A DNA stretch of 64,000 nt. Source: Epiperipatus broadwayi. Its lineage: Eukaryota; Onychophora; Udeonychophora; Euonychophora; Peripatidae. Of the stretch, positions 37,551-48,605 are shown piece after piece. A program made the translations under genes and the position numbers. Where the stretch lies: positions 5,383,147 to 5,447,146 of the forward strand of contig JAQFVV010000063.1 in NCBI GenBank assembly GCA_028023455.1. Reading direction: 5' to 3'. A model generated the notes under the pieces. The model was not told the DNA's origin and did no database searches. It saw only the letters and a list, made by a program, of their open reading frames with translations. Every line of letters begins with the position of its first letter. The first letter of the stretch is position 1.

Positions 37551-38505
37551 AACTGTGAGGCACTTTAAATAAATATGGAATATACTCTCTTGTTTCAATC
37601 TGTTTAACAAACAATTTATAGTCAATCATATTATTGTTTTTTGAAATCATCAAATCGAAATATTTAAAACTATTATTATATTCTTTCTCCATAGTCCATT
37701 TAAGACCTTTAATTTTTTTATATTCATCAAAAAATTTATCAATCATTTCTGAAGAAGCACATACAAACACATCATCTACATATCTCACAAATATTTTAAT
37801 ATTCCCATAAATATAAATTTGTTTACAATCTTTTTTTTTATAATAAGACAAAACAAAACTGTATAACTGTGCCACCATTGGTAATCCCATTGGCCATCTT
37901 TTACTCATTTTATAAAATTTATCATTAAATGATGCAACAATATTTTGTTCAATAAAATTTAAACTTCATCACAAAATATAATAATTGGTTATCAACTTTT
38001 TTCTCCAATAAAGCTTGATGAATTATGTTAATTGAATCAACTCTATCAATATATCCATACATCTCAGCTACATCCAATGATACAAAAACATCATCACAAT
38101 CCAAATTTAAATCTTTAATTTTTTCAAAAAAAATAAAATGATGACATTACAGAATATTTTCCAAATCCAAATAAATCGTGTAACATTTTATGTATATATT
38201 TACTGGTCTTACACATAAAAGACCTTCCAAAATCCAAAATTATTCTAAGTGGATAATCTTCCTTATTTAATTTTACATTAGAAAATACACGTGGACAATT
38301 TAATTTTACATTAGCAAATACATGTGGACAAATAGCACTTGAAGGGTATAATAAATAATACACATTACTATTTATTCCTTTATTCTTTGCCTTTACTAAA
38401 ATGTTATTAATAAATTGTATTCTCTCTGAATCAACATTATATTTATCAATCAATTCAAAATTTAATTTTTCCATTTATAATATAACTCCTTGCATTGTTT
38501 AATGG
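37551..38505 (-). pseudogene. PLE-A reverse transcriptase, minus copy
   Basis: Read from 38474 leftwards: MEKLNFELIDKYNVDSERIQ, the RT motif PHVFANVKLN, a block with RIILDFGRSFMC, then after a gap with frameshifts motif B RWPMGLPMVAQ, motif C VRYVDDVFVCA with both aspartates, and the KYFDLMIS and IETREYIPY blocks. It ends at VPHS before a microsatellite; linker and nuclease are absent. An 11-residue, 33-bp exact-frame tandem duplication (PHVFANVKLNC then PRVFSNVKLNK) lies at about 38265-38330. Frames break between 37908 and 38124, so it is not functional. Confidence 0.85.
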
Positions 38506-39589
38506 TAAATATTATAAAATGAGTAAAGGATGGCAAATGTGATTATAAATGATGGCACAGTTATGTAGTTTTATTTTGTCTTATTATGAAGAAAAGATTG
38601 TAAACAAATTTATATTTATGGGAAATATTAAGATATATGTGAGATATGTAGATGATGTTTTTGTATGTGCTTCTTCAGAAATAATTGATAAATTTTTTGA
38701 TGAATATAATATTAAAAGTTCTTAAATGGACTATGGAGAGATAATATAATAGTAGTATTAAATATTTAGATTTGATGATTTCAAGGAACAATAATATTAT
38801 TGACTATAAATTGTTTGTTAAACCTATTGAAACAAGAGGGTATATATTCCATATTTATCTAAAGTGTCTCACAGTTATAAAATGGCTGGTTTTAGGTCGT
38901 TTTTACATAGAAATAATATTTTGTGTAAATATTCATGTGATAAAAAGAAAAATATTGAAAATTATGTAAATGAACTATTAAGTGTGGGTTATAATATAAA
39001 AGAAATTTATCAGGTGATTTGTCAATTTAATAAAAAAATTAATAGAAATGTTGGTGATGAAGAAATTAAGAATAAAAAGTGAATTTCTTTGTCTTTTTAT
39101 AATAATAATCAAGTAAAATTTATGAAAAGAGTTTATTATAGAATATATAATGTTTTATTTTATGGATCGGGTAATTTAAATAGAATAATTAATAATTCAA
39201 AAGATAAATTAGAAAAAAATAATGTGAGTAATGTAATTTATAGAATTTTTTGTGGGTGTAACATCATATGTGGGGGAATCTAGATGCAATATGGAAAAAG
39301 GAATTAAAGAGCATAATTGTTGCATAAAAGAGTTTTAAAAAATTTATAGATATATAGTGATAGTAATAATGAAGAGAAGATATATACAGAAACTGTTTTT
39401 TTTATGATCATAATAGGAATTGTAATTTTAAATTTGATTTTGATATAAAAAAGATAAAAATTTTAGGTCAAGAAAGAGATAATGAAAAAAGAAAAAATAA
39501 AGAGGCGATTTTTATTAGTAAGTATAAAAATACAATAATAAATAGACAATCAGCAAAATATTGAGATTAATGAATTGTGGGATATTTAA
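38505..39589 (+). pseudogene. PLE-A RT end, linker and nuclease, plus copy
   Basis: Starts near the head of the minus copy and runs the other way. It reads IKIYVRYVDDVFVCASSE (about 38625), NNIIDYKLFVKPIETRGYI, the linker KMAGFRSFLHRNNILCKYS, then a TGA at 39080-39082 where other copies have Trp (WIS), NQVKFMKRVYYRIYNVLF, and the nuclease VIYRIFCGCN with YVGES in another frame (about 39235-39285). The tail keeps RKNKEAIFISKYKN and ELWDI before TAA at 39587-39589. At least four frame breaks. Its first 350 bp repeat, in inverse, the end of the minus copy. Confidence 0.8.
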
Positions 39590-39642
39590 ATCAACATTTG
39601 TTACCAGTTGCTAATAGATAATTTCATTTTAAAATTTGAGTT

Positions 39643-39683
39643 GAGTTGATAACAATTATGAATATATTCGAAAATATTTCTCT
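39643..39683 (+). ncRNA. hammerhead-like fold, PLE-A tail
   Basis: Begins 53 nt after the PLE-A stop. Stem I GAG, core UUGAUAA (39646-39652), a weak AU-rich stem II, GAA (39670-39672), palindromic stem III AAUAUU, cleavage base U, stem I return CUC. Core identical to the copies at 966 and 47288. Confidence 0.5.
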
Positions 39684-39835
39684 ATGACTTTTTATTTATA
39701 TTATATTATAAGTTGTTTACCGTTATTTGGAATGTATTTAATTTTCGTTATTGTATTATTAATATTAGCATACATTTTATTTTGGTTTAATATATATAAT
39801 GTTAATTTTGAAAATTTAGTACTAAACAATAGTTT

Positions 39836-39930
39836 ATTGGTGGTCGAGAGGTCAGTGACAGCTGCTTTACAAGCAGTGGTCCCGGGTTAGCGAGTTCGCT
39901 TCCCGGCTGGTGCTATGACACATGAGAAAA
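39836..39930 (+). other. tRNA-derived SINE or tRNA pseudogene
   Basis: A GC-rich island in AT-rich DNA. An RNA polymerase III A box (TGGTCGAGAGG at 39841-39851, a full match to TRGYNNARNGG) and a B box (AGTTCGCTTCC at 39893-39903, one mismatch to GGTTCGANNCC) are 52 nt apart. Between them GCTGC-TTTACAA-GCAGT forms a 5-bp anticodon-type stem with a 7-nt loop; the anticodon position reads TAC (Val). The T arm does not fold well, and an A-rich run follows (GAGAAAAAAAAC), so a SINE head is more likely than a functional tRNA. Confidence 0.55.
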
Positions 39931-40233
39931 AAAACCCAATATTAAGAACGATCTTGCAAATAATATGTTGCAAATATAAAAAATTACATCCCATGCATGT
40001 TAATCAGTTTATTATAAATGTATGTGTATATAATAAATATTCTCCTAAATTTACAAAATTTGGTAAAAAAATTGTAAGTTTACTAATATTTTTATAATTA
40101 TATAATATTCTATTTTTATTATACTTACTAGTAGTGTATACATATATACACAAATAGGTCTATTTATTAATAGATGAAATCATGGTTGTGGAAGAATGTT
40201 AGAAAATATTAGTTTTTTGCTTGTATTGTAATG

Positions 40234-40237
<4 letters not shown>

Positions 40238-40286
<49 letters not shown>
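40238..40286. repeat. (TA)n microsatellite
   Basis: About 24 TA units, directly before the inverted repeat at 40296-40485. Confidence 0.9.
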
Positions 40287-40289
<3 letters not shown>

Positions 40290-40295
40290 GAAGGG

Positions 40296-40485
40296 AGTAA
40301 ATCACCTTCCCCCAGGCTATGACTTAAAGGCACTCTAAATATTGAGCAAATCAGGAAATGAATTCACCTATTCTTGATAGCACTGATGTTTAAACATCAG
40401 AGCTATCAAGAATAGTCTTGACCTTTGTTCAACATTTGGAGTGCTTTTAAGTCATAGTTGAGAGAAGGTGATTTAATCTGTTTGT
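40296..40485. repeat. imperfect inverted repeat with perfect central hairpin
   Basis: The centre CTTGATAGC-ACTGATGTTTAAACATCAGA-GCTATCAAG is a near-perfect hairpin. Outer blocks also mirror (GGCACTCTAAAT with CATTTGGAGTGC; GCTATGACTTAAA with TTTAAGTCATAG; AAATCACCTTC with GAAGGTGATTT). Total length about 190 bp. A degenerate relative may lie at 56010-56150. Confidence 0.75.
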
Positions 40486-41029
40486 TTATATATTCATTGA
40501 GTTATGTTATATTTAATGTTTACATGTATTTGTGTATATGCATGCCAATTACCAAATGCTGTTAGTAAATTTTTCAGCACCACTTCAATATATACTAGAC
40601 AGCTATGCAAATACAAAGTACCATTTACATTAACTATTCCAGATTTATATAAGATTTATAAGATCTAATAAGTTTTCCAATAAAGTCTGAAATCTATTAC
40701 ATCTCACATGCTAACATGGTCTTATGACCATCTAATAAATACAGGGTTACTGATCAAAATTGGAAATTAAATTTAATGTTGGAATAATACTACATAAATT
40801 GTTTTCTAAAATTTGTCATGATAATATTTTTTTTGTAATCATATAATAGACTACTTTCATCATCTAGTTTAATTATTAAATGTTTACAGAAAATGTCAAC
40901 CTTTATTAACTTTTTTTGCATGCATTCAACTGTTAATAGCAACACATAGACTAATATATAATAATGTTTTGAATGTTATTATTGTCATTTTATCTTTAGG
41001 TGATATAAATCTTACAAGTAATAATATTA

Positions 41030-41470
41030 GATATGGGTATCAAAGTGATAACCTTTAGATTTAATAAGTGTACCAAACTCTCCATATAATAATGCCACTA
41101 AGTGGAAGCCTTTGTAATCAATGGATGCAGGAAGGTTTGCACATAAAATCTCTTTCTAGTATCTATTCATCCAACATTGCCAAACTAGATTCTATCTTGT
41201 GGCTTTAATCCGTGAGGAGCCTTGGGTTTGTGAACACTGCACCTAGATGTCAGAATCTAATGCAACCCTCCAGCAGTCATCTTTTATCTATTTGGTTAAC
41301 TAAAAAGCTAGGAGCCATGATGAAAACACCATAATGTTTCCAACCCAAGCTCTACTCATTTGTATAGTCATATAGATCTGACCTCAAACCTTTCTGCATC
41401 CATTTATTACAAATGTTTGCACTTGGTGGCAATACTGTATAGAGAGTTTGGTACTCTTATTTATTATCAG
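41030..41470. repeat. PLE-B terminal repeat with inverted ends
   Basis: 41050-41290 matches the PLE-B terminal sequence (minus orientation), including a degraded hammerhead region (CUCCUCACGGAUUAAAGCC on the minus strand, core lost). Its left end GTACCAAACTCTC..ATAATGCCAC (about 41073-41100) is mirrored at about 41427-41457, so the unit is bounded by inverted repeats. No coding capacity. Confidence 0.65.
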
Positions 41471-41889
41471 CATGTGTAAGCTTATAAGTGGTGGTCATGT
41501 GATATTTTGATGGTTTTAACCTTTAGATTTATGAATAGAGAACTAAAGATGAAACAATTAAATCTTTCTGTCAAAGGCAACAGTCAGTAAATTTTTTATA
41601 TATTTATCTACAAGAATAAATAAATATACCATGCCTTTAAAAACTGAAACAAAATCAAAAGAATCCTCCTAGGTAAATATATAAAATTTTTTGTGAGTAT
41701 TGTCCTAATTGATTAATATAAAGATTAAAGATTTAATTTCCATGCTAGGACTGTCATTGGTCAGGTTCTTAATTCCCGATGAAGAAAGGAAATTAATACT
41801 CAAAACATTGTTATATAATATGTACGTAATTCCTAATCGTTAAATGCGTTTGATAAAGTTTGAAGTTTTCTAAAAAGATTTAACAATTA

Positions 41890-42575
41890 GACTAGATAAA
41901 ACAGCAAAGCTCATTATACATATTGCCACACACAGCAAGATAGAGTAACCAATGGATGCTAGAAGGCGTATGCATAAAATCCCCATCTAGTGCCTACTCA
42001 TCCAATATCCCCAGACTAGTTTTTGGCTTGTGGCCTTCGTCAGTGAGGAGCCTTGGATCTGAGAGCACTGCACCTAGATCTTAGGATCTAATGCAACCCT
42101 CCAGCAGCCACCTTTCACCTCCACTTAACTAGAAAACTATGAGTCTTAAACTAAAAACTCTTTAATGTTTTCAATCCAAGCCCATTAGCTTATATAGTCA
42201 TATGGGTCTGAACTCAATTCAGTACCCAAACATTTTGGTGTCTTTCGTTCTTTAATAATCACAGCCACCACTATCCTATTAGGCAGGATTGGTTTTAAGC
42301 CAAAAAACATCAAATGACCACTACATCTTATGCTTGTGTATAACTGTTGTTAAAACAGGCAAAACTCACTATATGTATTGCCACAAACTAGAAACTAGTC
42401 TGGGGATATTGGATGAGTAGGCACTAGATGGGGATTTTATGCATAAGTCTTCTGGCATCCATTGGTTACTGTAGATTGCTGTGTGTGGCAATACGTATAG
42501 TGAGTTTTGCCTGTTTTAACAACAGTTATACACAAGCATAAGAAGTGGTGGTCATGTGATGTTTACTGGCTTAAT
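41890..42575. repeat. nested inverted copies of the PLE-B terminal repeat
   Basis: 41906-42130 is a minus-oriented PLE-B terminal repeat. 42385-42520 is a plus-oriented copy of part of it (CTAGTCTGGGGATATTGGAT, GGGGATTTTATGCATAAG). In addition 42310-42380 is mirrored by 42490-42565 (TTATGCTTGTGTATAACTGT). The segment thus folds back on itself at two scales. It is a pLTR-only remnant without RT. Confidence 0.75.
42009..42047 (-). ncRNA. hammerhead remnant, PLE-B type
   Basis: Minus strand: stem I CCUCA, core CUGACGA, stem II GGC/GCC with loop CACAA, then AAA where GAA is required, palindromic stem III ACUAGU, cleavage base C, return strand UGGGG. The single G12-to-A change is expected to inactivate it. 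The fold otherwise matches 18652-18691 and shows the palindromic stem III that copy has lost. Confidence 0.65.
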
Positions 42576-45470
42576 TAGACTAGATGTTAGAAATAGTCAT
42601 TTAATTACAAATATAAACATAATCAGTGATAATTAATTATTTTGATGAGTAATAAATTGTAAACAAATAAGTATGTGTATTAATTAAGTAAAAAAATAAA
42701 TGTAGACATTAAGCTGAATCAGGTTATCTTTACAAATAAAGTGATTTTCACTAATTTAAAAGTAACTCTTAAACGGCACAATATTATTATTGGTGTTCCT
42801 GGTATTGGCAAAACATTTTTACAAAAGCGACAACAGAATTAAGAAGAATACAGTACACTTAATTAGACTTATTAATCATAAGAATGCACATAACATTTTA
42901 TTAAATCTAGAACATTAAAAAATGAAAAAGTGTGATTCATTTCTAAGAATGAACATGTTATCACTGAAAGACCTTACAACAACCCATTACGCATCCGTTA
43001 AAAGATAATTCTGGTAACAATTAAAAGTCATGATTATAATACTTAAATTTAGTAAATATTTTCAACTTCATCAGTACACACACATACATATATACTTGTA
43101 AAAGAAATAGAAAAAGAGAAACAATGCATAACGCTAGCTGAGTTGAATATAAAATATTTGAAAGGCTCTATACCTTTATTATTCCAGGCACACTTCCCCT
43201 TTAAATAAAAAAGCTCAAAGGGGGAGTATGTTTGGAATAATATAGCTGTGGTGCGTTTCAAATATTATATATACTTGTGTACAATTACATATATTAAGCA
43301 TTAAATCACCCCACATGGTTAAGAAATCCAGTACCGCCCTCTGTGAATTAATATATAAATACATTAAAGTTTGTATTTCAAAATAGCCAGCTCAAAACGA
43401 TACCGATTTGAACTGTCTGCTATAAGATGATATATATATATTGATTTAATGCTTAATATTTGTGTATATTTATTTCAGTATAAGGTTATGCACTGGGAAT
43501 ATTTTCTTTAATTATATATATATGTCTGTGTGGGAGTATATGTATATAAAGACATGGTAGCAGTCTTCCATAAGCTGTCAATTATATAAATGTACACACT
43601 TTCTTTGTCAGAAGATCTTTAAGAATAAAACAATCCATTTAACCTTAAAACTTCAGATTTAATTGAGGCTGATTTTCTGACATATACGGAATTAGCAATG
43701 AAGTTGAATTCAGACCAGGTGTAAATGTGTCATTATCAGTTTGAGTTCATAATCAATCAGATTTGGTTATAAATATTTATCAAGCACATTAGTCAACATA
43801 TTACACGCTGATATACAAGCAAGTTATTTCTGAGAAAGCTTTTAAAATTCATGAACAAGACATAACACCAAACGTTACCAAGGAAATTAGAACATTTGTC
43901 AAACATTATAAGTTTCTTAAACAACCTAAAAATAAAATGCATAAAAGAAGCTTTAGGAACCTAAATACCTGTATAAGGCAAGTCATTATGAATAGCAGCT
44001 ATTCAAATAGCTACTTTTTAAAAACATATGACAAAAAAAAATCCGAAAAATATATTATTCATTTCAAAAAAATTACAGAAAGAAACAACAAATATTTTAT
44101 GTAAATACATTTCTAAAATACATAAACAATAAAAATGATTAGAATATAAGTTAGCAGTTCATGGACGTCTGTACTAATATATATATATAATTTTTTTAAG
44201 CATGTCTACTCCTCAAGGGTATCAAAAGGTTAAAAAAACTTGAATCAATTAAAAACTGATATCAAAATTTAAAAACTACAGATATTAAGTAAATAAAACA
44301 GAAAAAAGCTTTTTAAGTTTGATTAATTTAAGCTTGATAAAAGTAAAAATGTGAATACACTAAATATTAGCTATCTCTTGAAAGACTATGACCTTTAATG
44401 CAATAGACAAATGTCGTTTTAAATGGATTTGAGTGTAAATGCCATTATTTGATTAAAATATTTTATCCTATGGGCATGAATGTTTTTCATTAAAAATCAT
44501 ATATAAATTAGCATACACATATATGTTCGTTTTAGTTTAATATACATAATGCATAGACAGTTCATTATTTTAAAATTTACATATTAATTAGTGTTATTTA
44601 CATATTTATGATGATTGATTTAAATAAGGCAGAATAAGTAACTTTGTAAATATTGATGTAGGTTCTTATAATTTTCAGTGCCTAAATCTGTCAATATATA
44701 TATATATATCTTGGGCTATAATTGAAAGTGAATTCATTTTCTTTTGTTTTGCATTTAGGTAGTAAAATTTTGAGACATTTAGTTAAAAATAGTATAGATA
44801 GTTCTGGGAGAATTAATTGCTCAAAATATTTTGTACATTATATTAAACCACATATACCAATTTATAATTAAACCAATAACCAAAATTAAATTAAAATTTT
44901 ACTATGTTTAGTTTCTCTGCCATGGCAGACTTCTTACGTGCAAATTAGAACAATACAAAACAAATATTTATACTGACTTCCCAAAATTCAAAATAGCTTC
45001 TATCCAATTACTTTTCATATATGAAAAGGACTTTTAAAGAAATTAATAGTTTCAGATAAATAAAACTTTATTAATTGATTTATAAATTCATGATTTCTGA
45101 ATAAAATGTTCAGATAAGCCTCTGTATATATAAAAAAATAAAAATCTTTTTTTTTTTAAAAAAAAATATTGATTTATGCATTGACTTGAAGGTATTTCAC
45201 TTACTTAATAAACCAGTTATATGAAAATTAATCTCAAAGTGGTACATATTATTAAACATTGGAAGAATTATATATACTGTATATTAAATTGAAGATTTTC
45301 ATGGGCTACAGATATAAATATAGTATTACCCAGGTACATCCATGTATAATTTATTTAAAATGTATATATAAAGTCATTAATCTAAATAATTTCTCATAAT
45401 TATTTATATTTTCTGTTAATAGAACATTCATTATTATTGCACATCGTTTACAGCGCCTCTACATTTATTT
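42576..45470. other. AT-rich non-coding stretch
   Basis: No gene or element recognised. Short TA tracts at about 43430-43441 and 44695-44710. A minus-strand ORF at 43049-43261 has no motif I know. Confidence 0.45.
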
Positions 45471-45472
45471 TA

Positions 45473-45525
45473 TATTTGTTACCCAGCTGCTGACCAGTGT
45501 GACCTGGTCAAAATGTCAGTTAATA
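45473..45525 (+). ncRNA. structured PLE terminal hairpin, hammerhead-like 3' half
   Basis: GACCAG-UGUGAC-CUGGUC is a perfect 6-bp hairpin followed by AAAAUGUCAGUUAAUAUAU. It aligns with GGCUUG-UGUGAC-CAAGUC, GAAACGUCAGUAUAUUAAU in the 57.8-58.1 kb inverted repeat: same loop, different but paired stem, and CpG decay in the flank. No CUGANGA is found upstream. It lies about 50 bp before the start of the PLE-A copy and is probably a PLE terminal sequence. Confidence 0.4.
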
Positions 45526-45559
45526 TATATATATATATATAAATTTTTAAAAAGTAATA

Positions 45560-47231
45560 AATTAATTTGTTTGAAGGAGGACAAGGAGTTACGGATGTGC
45601 CTAATGAAACATGATGAATATAATATGAAAATCATGGATCAAATGAAGAAGCTTTGTTTTAAAAAAGTGAATTAAATAATATTGATACATATAGAATGAA
45701 ATTTATTAATGACATTTTAATGACTGCTAAAAATAGAAAAGTTATTGATGCAAAGACATATTACAGTTTATATCCGTCATCTGCAGTGTTTCCAAGAATC
45801 TTTGCAAATATAAAATTGCATAAAAATTGTTATCTATTAAGAGTAATTGTTGATTTTGGTGGTGTTTTTTATTATAATGCTTGTAGATATATTGAAAAAA
45901 TAATGCAAGATGTGCTTGGATTTGGAGATTATACGATTTCATCATCATTTGATTTTATTAATAGAATTAAAAATATAAAAATTGATAATAATGATGTTAT
46001 ATGTACACTTGACATATCTGAAATGTATGGTTCAATTAATTGTATGGAATCAATAGAGATTATTGAAAGAGCTTTGTTTTTAAAATCTATAGAAAATAAT
46101 ATTAGGAATTTTATTGTTAAAATATTAAGATTTGTGAATGATAATATATATGTTAGGTTTAATGATTGCTTTTATAAAATGAATTTTGGTTGGCCAATGG
46201 GTTTTCCGGTGGTATCACAGATTTGTAATTTTTTTATTTCTAAATATGAGGTTAAGATATTGTCTCAGATAAAATATAAAGGAATTAAAGTATATTGTAG
46301 ATATGTTGATGATGTATTTATATGTGCACATAATGAAATAATAGTTAATTTGTTTAATGAGTTAAATATGATTAATAATGTAAAATTGATGTTAAATGAA
46401 GAGAAGGAAGATTCTATAAAATTTTTAGATATATTTATTAAAAGAAAATAATAATGTGCTTGATTATAATATGATTTTAAAGCCTGTGGAAATTAGGGGT
46501 TATATTCCATATAATTCTAAAGTTCATAATGAGTCATAAATTAGCTGGTTTGAAGTCATTTTTATTTAAAAATGATTATTTGTGCAAATTTATTAGTAAT
46601 AAAATTGAAAATATTAATGTATATATTACTGATATGTTGAAAGTTGGTTATGGAAGGAATATTATTTATAATACAATTACAAAATATAATCAAAATAAGA
46701 GTAATAATAAGAAAATATTAAGTAAATTAAAAAGCGATATATGGATTTCTATTCCTTTTATATCTCATCAACAAGCTAAATTAATTAATAAACTTTTTAG
46801 TGGTTTGTGTAGAATTTCTTTTTTCTCTTCAAATAATATAAATGATATGATAAATAACTCCAAAGCCAAGATTTCTAAGTTTGAATTAAGTTCTGTTATA
46901 TATATGTTGGAATGTGGTTGTGGAATAAAATATATAGGGGAATCCAAATGTACATTACAAAAACGATATAATGATTATAAGACATTATATAAACGTGTAC
47001 AGAAAAAAAAAATCTTCAGTAAATATGAATACTCCATCAATTATATTTGATCATAATAAAACATGTAATTATGGTTTTAAATTTAATAATAGAGATATAA
47101 AAATTATTCAAATTGAAAGTTGTAGTGAAAAACATAAAATTAAAGAGGCAATGATGATATCTAGGAATAGAGGTGGTTTAATGAATAAACAATCGGCTAA
47201 TATAAAGACAACAGAACTGTGGGAAATTTGA
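45560..47231 (+). pseudogene. PLE-A copy: RT plus GIY-YIG nuclease, best preserved
   Basis: This copy spans most of a Penelope-type retroelement ORF. The 5' part (KELRMCLMKHDEYNMKI) shifts frame before 45696. An uninterrupted 251-codon RT follows (45696-46451): PRIFANIKLHK (about residues 33-43), motif A CTLDISEMYGSIN (about 102-114), motif B GWPMGFPVVSQICNF, motif C YCRYVDDVFIC and KFLDIFIK. All three catalytic aspartates are present. A short stretch in another frame carries LKPVEIRGYIPY. Then comes the linker MSHKLAGLKSFLFKN, WISIPF, and the nuclease SSVIYMLECGCGIKYIGES (46529-47050). The last frame (46971-47231) has FDHNKTCNYGFKF, KIKEAMMI and KTTELWEI. The breaks near 46450, 46530 and 47010 lie at or near A-runs, so sequencing or assembly error is possible. 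The 5' end is truncated next to (TA)n. Confidence 0.88.
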
Positions 47232-47284
47232 ATAGATTGAATGATGGGTAATGCAAGTTTTTATTTTTTGTACGTTTGTATTAA

Positions 47285-47329
47285 CAGTTGATAAAGATTG
47301 TCAGTGAAACAATTGAAAGTACTTCTGGT
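47285..47329 (+). ncRNA. hammerhead-like fold, PLE-A tail
   Basis: Begins 54 nt after the stop. Stem I CAG, core UUGAUAA (47288-47294), stem II AUUGU/ACAAU (47297-47301 with 47309-47313), GAA (47315-47317), palindromic stem III AGUACU, cleavage base U, stem I return CUG. Both stems I and II differ in sequence from the copy at 963 but remain paired, which supports selection for the fold. Confidence 0.65.
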
Positions 47330-47404
47330 AAAGAATATATTATTTAATTTTGAATACTGTGTTAAATATATTTGTTTAAATTATTATTATATGATTTAAA
47401 AATA

Positions 47405-47510
47405 CAGACATTTAATGGTTGTAGTTATATATATATTAAATAAATTATATATGGATTTAATGGTTGTATATTATATATATATTAAATAAATTATATATGG
47501 ATGTACCTGG
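47405..47510. repeat. short tandem duplication, about 47 bp unit
   Basis: GGATTTAATGGTTGTA followed by TATATATATTAAATAAATTATATAT occurs twice in succession. Confidence 0.75.
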
Positions 47511-47641
47511 ATAATATTTTATTTATTTATATATATAGAGAGAGGTTTTAATTATTAAGAATGAGTTATCAAAGATACATCAATAAAACATTGTGGGACT
47601 ACTATAAAAGATCGCCAGACTTCTTCCTTCTTATTAAAACT

Positions 47642-47642
<1 letters not shown>

Positions 47643-47697
<55 letters not shown>
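47643..47697. repeat. (TA)n microsatellite
   Basis: About 27 TA units. Confidence 0.95.
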
Positions 47698-47699
<2 letters not shown>

Positions 47700-47924
47700 C
47701 TACATTAAGCATAAAGTGAAATTTAACTTTTACAAAAGAATACGATAATTTGCCTTTTTTTCTATTTTTTAAACATTTAATTTGAATAATAGTAGACCTT
47801 GTTATATTTTGTAACTAAATATTAAGATGCTAAAGGTGCTGATCAGAAATTGCAGATAACCAATGATAATATTTAAATATTTTTTGCTTAAAACTTTGGT
47901 AGTTATTATTTTTTGTTTTTAATC

Positions 47925-48605
47925 AGAAAACACAACATACTTAGCAAAAAGAGTGTCTTTAAATGTTGTTTATCCAATCAATAGTAGAATGCTTACCTTA
48001 ATTGTAATTATTTTATAATAACATTATTGTTTCTCTTTTAAATTTTTACATTATGTTTGAATTATCATTGTTGAAAGTTATAAAGTTGACACTGATTCCT
48101 GGTAATTCATAGACACATTATTTCTTCAGATTGATTTATATGTTGTTGTTTTTTTAAAGCTGTTAGGTGCAAATTTATTATTGTGACAAGCATCCATTTT
48201 TATGAACATTATACACTTTACACAGAGGAATGTGATTTAAAGGTACTATATGATAACTGGGTTAAGTCTCATTTTTGTGGACAAATATAAACTGATGATT
48301 CATATTCTATAAGCCATTAAATAAATGTTAAGACTGCTTGGCATAACTGTTCAGCCTTCTAGTATTTGGTCTTCAGATTTTTTTAAAATGTGTTAAAGTC
48401 AACAGTATACCATTTTGGCAGACATCACAAAGCAACTTATATGATTTCATATTTTATTTAACAAAAGAATTTGTTTTTACATAAAAACAGAAATGATTTA
48501 ATGGCTTTAATTTAACTGTATTGTTGAAAGCAGCATTACTAAAAAAAACACACTAGCTTTATCTGAATTGTTTTGGAGTATTTTAAGATGTGAGCAACTT
48601 GGTTA
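47925..48605 (+). repeat. unidentified interspersed repeat, copy 1
   Basis: Collinear with 51430-51965. Shared phrases include TAAGACTGCTTGGCATAA, GTTCAGCCTT.TAGTATTTG, TATTTAACAAAA and GATTTAATGGCTTTAATTTA. No ORF, no terminal motif and no known family. The two copies are about 3.4 kb apart in the same direction. Confidence 0.7.

Noticed and set aside
37368-37625. 85-codon minus-strand ORF with Asp/Asn and Tyr-Ile runs
   Set aside because: It is translated from ATC/ATT and TA microsatellites, partly overlapping the PLE-A RT in another frame.
43055-43080. Minus-strand CUGAUGAAGUUGAAAAUAUU
   Set aside because: The spacer AGUU cannot form stem II; treated as chance.
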